From a virus: DNA of 32,323 nucleotides. Under the pieces are notes generated by a model. It saw only the letters and a program-made list of their open reading frames with translations, was not told the origin of the DNA and did no database searches. The translations under genes were made by a program, and so were the position numbers. Where the stretch lies: IMG/VR virus record IMGVR_UViG_3300042520_001094, positions 1-32,323 of that record, one strand, 5' to 3'. Shown in pieces: positions 30,348 through 32,323 of this stretch (its first letter is position 1; each line of letters opens with the position of its first letter).

Positions 30348-30835
30348 TGCTTTCTTATGTTAATCATTTCATTTATAAACTCGGTTTTTACCGTTTTATC
30401 AAATATTTCTACTACTTTTTGCAATATAATCTTTTCATTTTCAGTTACCGCAAACTTGATAAAGTCCTTTCTTCTGCCATTTTGCGAATATTGTAAGCTA
30501 CCCATTGTCGGACTGCCCTCTTTAAATATAGCCGTTTGTATTGCATACGCCACTTTTTTAACCTCTGTATCTCCACTTGCTATACCTTTCTGCTCAATCC
30601 ACCCAATTAACGCATCTATTGGCACCATACGAGCTCCTTTTTGTCGCCCACTATCCACAAACTTAGCGTAATCTTCAGCGTAAAACTCGATACTATCGCC
30701 GTTTATCTTGTAAGTCATGCTATCGATTAGCTTACCCGTTGCGCGGTGCCCTTGTTCCTCAAGTTCCGTTTTCATCAAATCGAGCACAAATTCCCCGATT
30801 AAATTCAAACCGTTTGCTCTCCAACTATCCAGCAT
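30329..30835 (-). CDS. HK97 gp10-like neck/tail-completion protein
   Basis: With the ATG at 30835 it is 168 aa; an upstream TTG (30841) is less likely. The pattern LEEQGHRATGKLIDSMTYKI and AEDYAKFVDSGRQKGARMVP (about 30-75) fits the HK97 gp10 family of neck proteins, which commonly have a 'YA.fVe.Gt' phrase. It would help join head and tail. Its start overlaps the previous gene by 11 bases. Confidence 0.72.
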   Translation of the reverse strand: MLDSWRANGLNLIGEFVLDLMKTELEEQGHRATGKLIDSMTYKINGDSIEFYAEDYAKFVDSGRQKGARMVPIDALIGWIEQKGIASGDTEVKKVAYAIQTAIFKEGSPTMGSLQYSQNGRRKDFIKFAVTENEKIILQKVVEIFDKTVKTEFINEMINIRKQWQQRT

Positions 30836-31295
30836 ATTCAAAAGTTCCTAAATCACACGTATTGTTACCCGTTACCTTTAAGTTGGCACTACATTGCTCT
30901 AGTTTACCGTTCATTTGGCGTTTGGCTACAAATCCATTGCTTAACTCCACATTGTAACCTAACTCATTTAAAGCCCTATGTTTGAACTCGGCTAAGTACC
31001 TATCCATTGCTGTTTTTAACTCTTGTTGCTTGGTAGCACGTGCTACAGTTGTGCGCTCTGCTTGGTTGTAGGTATCAAATAGAAATATCCTTAAATCCCA
31101 CGTTGTTTTATTGCCTAAGCTATTATTACGATATTCCCCCTTATTACTCCAGTCGGGTGTATCAGCTACCAAAATATGTGGGAATTGCATACTTGGCGCA
31201 CCGTTCATTTCGTACGGACTTGCATAACTAAACCCCTGTACATAAGTGTAAGCGGTTGCAACTTCTTCTAACAGTTCTATTATTTTGTTAATCAT
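30825..31295 (-). CDS. Putative tail-completion/neck protein, 156 aa
   Basis: The protein starts with a helix (MINKIIELLEEVATAYTYVQ) and has a beta-rich middle with the phrase PHILVADTPDW and WDLRIFLFDTYN. Its size and its place directly before the gp10-like gene fit a tail terminator or completion protein (gp11/gpU-like), though no diagnostic motif is seen. Its start overlaps the frameshift ORF by 8 bases. Confidence 0.6.
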   Translation of the reverse strand: MINKIIELLEEVATAYTYVQGFSYASPYEMNGAPSMQFPHILVADTPDWSNKGEYRNNSLGNKTTWDLRIFLFDTYNQAERTTVARATKQQELKTAMDRYLAEFKHRALNELGYNVELSNGFVAKRQMNGKLEQCSANLKVTGNNTCDLGTFEYAG

Positions 31296-31542
31296 AATTT
31301 ATCATTTTAGCTTGTGCTTGTTTAACGTTTAAATAATGCAGTACGTCCATGCAGTTTGTTTCGTGTACACTTTCTAAAGGCGTTTTGTTAGGTTTACTAA
31401 AAATTCCCAGCTCCGCAACCTCGTAGGCAAAAGAAAACCAAAAATTGTTCTCGATAATTTTCTTAGCAAACGCTCGATACTTAACATTGCCTGAACTCTC
31501 GTTTGTGAATATACCGACAAACAACTTAGAAATTTGTTCCAT
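31288..31542 (-). CDS. C-terminal part of the tail chaperone, made by frameshift
   Basis: This 84-aa reading frame (MEQISKLFVGIFTNESS at its start, ending VLHYLNVKQAQAK) has coding-like composition but lies entirely over the end of the longer chaperone frame. It is in the -1 frame relative to the upstream part. A -1 slip at the U9 site 13 bases upstream joins the two as ..SGFFFVSKGMEQ.. without gap, giving about 266 aa. It may also start alone from its ATG. The arrangement resembles lambda gpG/gpGT. Confidence 0.65.
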   Translation of the reverse strand: MEQISKLFVGIFTNESSGNVKYRAFAKKIIENNFWFSFAYEVAELGIFSKPNKTPLESVHETNCMDVLHYLNVKQAQAKMINYD

Positions 31543-32087
31543 TCCCTTTGAAACAAAAAAAAACCGCTAAAAGCCGAATACAAATCTAAGTCCATAAACT
31601 TTTTCGCACGTTCCTCTATTGCTTTGTCGCTAAAATCTTCGCCATACAACACCGCAACCAATGAAGCTAAGTTTGTAGGATCAACTTCCTTATTACGTGC
31701 TAATATATCGTGCAGCTGCCCCATAAGTGCAAACTGTTTAAAGTTGTTTTTACCAAACATTACTTTAATTCCGCTTAAGGTTAACAATTCTTCGCGTTTG
31801 TAGTACTTAACACCGTCCACTTGCACGTAGTCCATAAATACATCAATATCAGGAGTGCGTAAACCGATTAGGCTCATTTCAGCTAACACCTTAATTTCAC
31901 TTTCAAAATCCAATGTTTCGAGAATATCAACAGGTATGTTTGTTGTTTCTTTTAACAACTTCATACAAAACCTTGGGCTCATGTCGTTTTCGCGCAAAAT
32001 ACGATTTGCCCAAATTAAGTCCTTTATTTTGTATTCGCCAAACAAGGTCTTAACCTCGTAGTTCTTGCCCTCAATCTTAACCCTCAT
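31374..32087 (-). CDS. Tail assembly chaperone, zero-frame product
   Basis: From the ATG at 32087 (an in-frame TTG lies 8 codons earlier) the zero-frame product is 237 aa. Residues 1-175 look like a helical chaperone: VKIEGKNYEVKTLFGEYKIK, then LASLVAVLYGEDFSDKAIEE and KFMDLDLYSAFSGFF. After the slip site the zero frame encodes 60 Arg/Leu-rich residues unlike the rest, so the main long product is probably the -1 fusion. It should keep the tape measure soluble before tail assembly. It overlaps the 64-aa ORF by 11 bases. Confidence 0.65.
   Translation of the reverse strand: MRVKIEGKNYEVKTLFGEYKIKDLIWANRILRENDMSPRFCMKLLKETTNIPVDILETLDFESEIKVLAEMSLIGLRTPDIDVFMDYVQVDGVKYYKREELLTLSGIKVMFGKNNFKQFALMGQLHDILARNKEVDPTNLASLVAVLYGEDFSDKAIEERAKKFMDLDLYSAFSGFFLFQREWNKFLSCLSVYSQTRVQAMLSIERLLRKLSRTIFGFLLPTRLRSWEFLVNLTKRL
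31555..31563 (-). promoter_or_regulatory. U9 slippery site for -1 frameshifting
   Basis: In frame the codons read GGT TTT TTT TTG. Within this, T TTT TTT is a classic X-XXY-YYZ heptamer. Moving back one base after the second TTT gives TTT GTT TCA AAG, which continues straight into the 84-aa frame. The nine-base run could also be a sequencing or assembly length error. Confidence 0.65.
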
Positions 32088-32271
32088 ATACCCCCCAACC
32101 TTTAGCAACAATTAATTTTGCTTTTTCCTCAGGTAGCAATAAGTTGCGCCCGTTTAAGCTTTCGTTTTTGTCGTTGCAAATTACACGCACGTAACCGTTT
32201 AACACCGCTTTAGGCGTAAATGTTAACTGTTCTATCTTATCTGCTGTTGGTTTACCTACTTTTTTTGCCAT
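32077..32271 (-). CDS. Small head-module protein or C-terminal domain of the glycosyltransferase
   Basis: This 64-aa ORF begins MAKKVGKPTADKIEQLTF and ends NLLLPEEKAKLIVAKGWGVY. The last part resembles small phage domains in which a Gly-rich strand is followed by a helix that starts P-E-E-x-A. It may be its own gene, from the ATG at 32271 with a TAnnTTTG element 27 bases upstream (32298-32305), or the tail of the glycosyltransferase frame that enters from the other contig end without a stop. A head-completion role is inferred from position. Confidence 0.62.
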   Translation of the reverse strand: MAKKVGKPTADKIEQLTFTPKAVLNGYVRVICNDKNESLNGRNLLLPEEKAKLIVAKGWGVYEG

Positions 32272-32323
32272 AATATTAAAGTTTTCTTTCTTACAAGCAA
32301 AGATAATGTTTTTACTCGATATA
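32198..32323. repeat. Terminal direct repeat, right copy
   Basis: This is the second copy of the 126-bp end repeat and is identical to 7-132. It carries the start of the 64-aa head-module ORF, its TAnnTTTG promoter-like element, and the last codons of the upstream glycosyltransferase reading frame. Confidence 0.95.
32298..32305 (-). promoter_or_regulatory. Promoter element before the 64-aa ORF (also at 107-114)
   Basis: TATCTTTG matches TAnnTTTG, 27 bases before the ATG at 32271, and lies inside the end repeat, so it appears again at 107-114 within the glycosyltransferase frame. No -33 TTTG is visible at the right distance. If active, it starts the tail transcription unit. Confidence 0.5.

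Noticed and set aside
31374-31554. Zero-frame 60-aa tail of the tail chaperone as a real domain
   Set aside because: Its Arg/Leu/Ser-rich composition is unlike the rest of the protein, and the overlapping -1 frame looks like true coding, so the tail is probably a by-product of non-shifted translation.

Overview
The window is one complete, compact phage genome of an AT-rich tailed phage (about two-thirds A+T by eye). Bases 7-132 are repeated exactly at 32198-32323, so the contig closes on itself with a unit of about 32,191 bp. Every gene I can support lies on the minus strand, so transcription runs from high to low coordinates. The host is most likely in the Bacteroidota. The evidence is the recurring TAnnTTTG promoter element, the near absence of Shine-Dalgarno sequences, A-rich leaders, a VirE_N/BT4734-type primase, a DUF3127 single-strand-binding-like protein, and tail proteins of a type known from Bacteroidota phages. 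A long tape measure with no sheath or baseplate wedge genes suggests a siphovirus. I see no integrase, DNA polymerase, RNA polymerase or tRNA.

Head and packaging (5981 down to 1, continuing at 32271): an 81-aa protein, terminase small and large subunits, HK97-type portal, S78-type prohead protease, HK97-fold major capsid protein and an intrinsic terminator. A glycosyltransferase-like ORF follows. Across the contig junction it runs in frame into a 64-aa head-module domain. Tail (32087 down to 20620): a tail-assembly chaperone with a probable -1 frameshift at a U9 slip site, two neck or tail-completion proteins, two large tail-tip proteins, the tape measure, then the tail tube protein with its own promoter, a small protein, a head-tail connector and a beta-helical fibre. 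The tube gene downstream of the tape measure is an unusual order.

Lysis and accessory genes (20620 down to 16931): a 25-aa membrane peptide, a DUF1353/phospholipase-like protein, a coiled-coil membrane-anchored protein, a free-standing PAS protein, a holin, a DUF5675 protein in the endolysin position, two unknowns, a DNA methyltransferase and two small ORFs. A 438-bp non-coding, repeat-rich segment (16493-16930) is the best candidate for an origin or control region.

Replication and recombination (16492 down to 6078): a GIY-YIG/T5orf172 protein, primase-helicase, SF2 helicase, VRR-NUC nuclease, DUF1071 annealing protein, YqaJ-like exonuclease, an RNA polymerase alpha-CTD look-alike, an SSB-like protein, a small HTH regulator, a second methyltransferase, several small unknowns, a DnaA domain IV-like protein and a third methyltransferase ending in a canonical sliding-clamp-binding motif. 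With no polymerase of its own, the phage appears built to recruit host replication and perhaps host transcription through small adaptor proteins.
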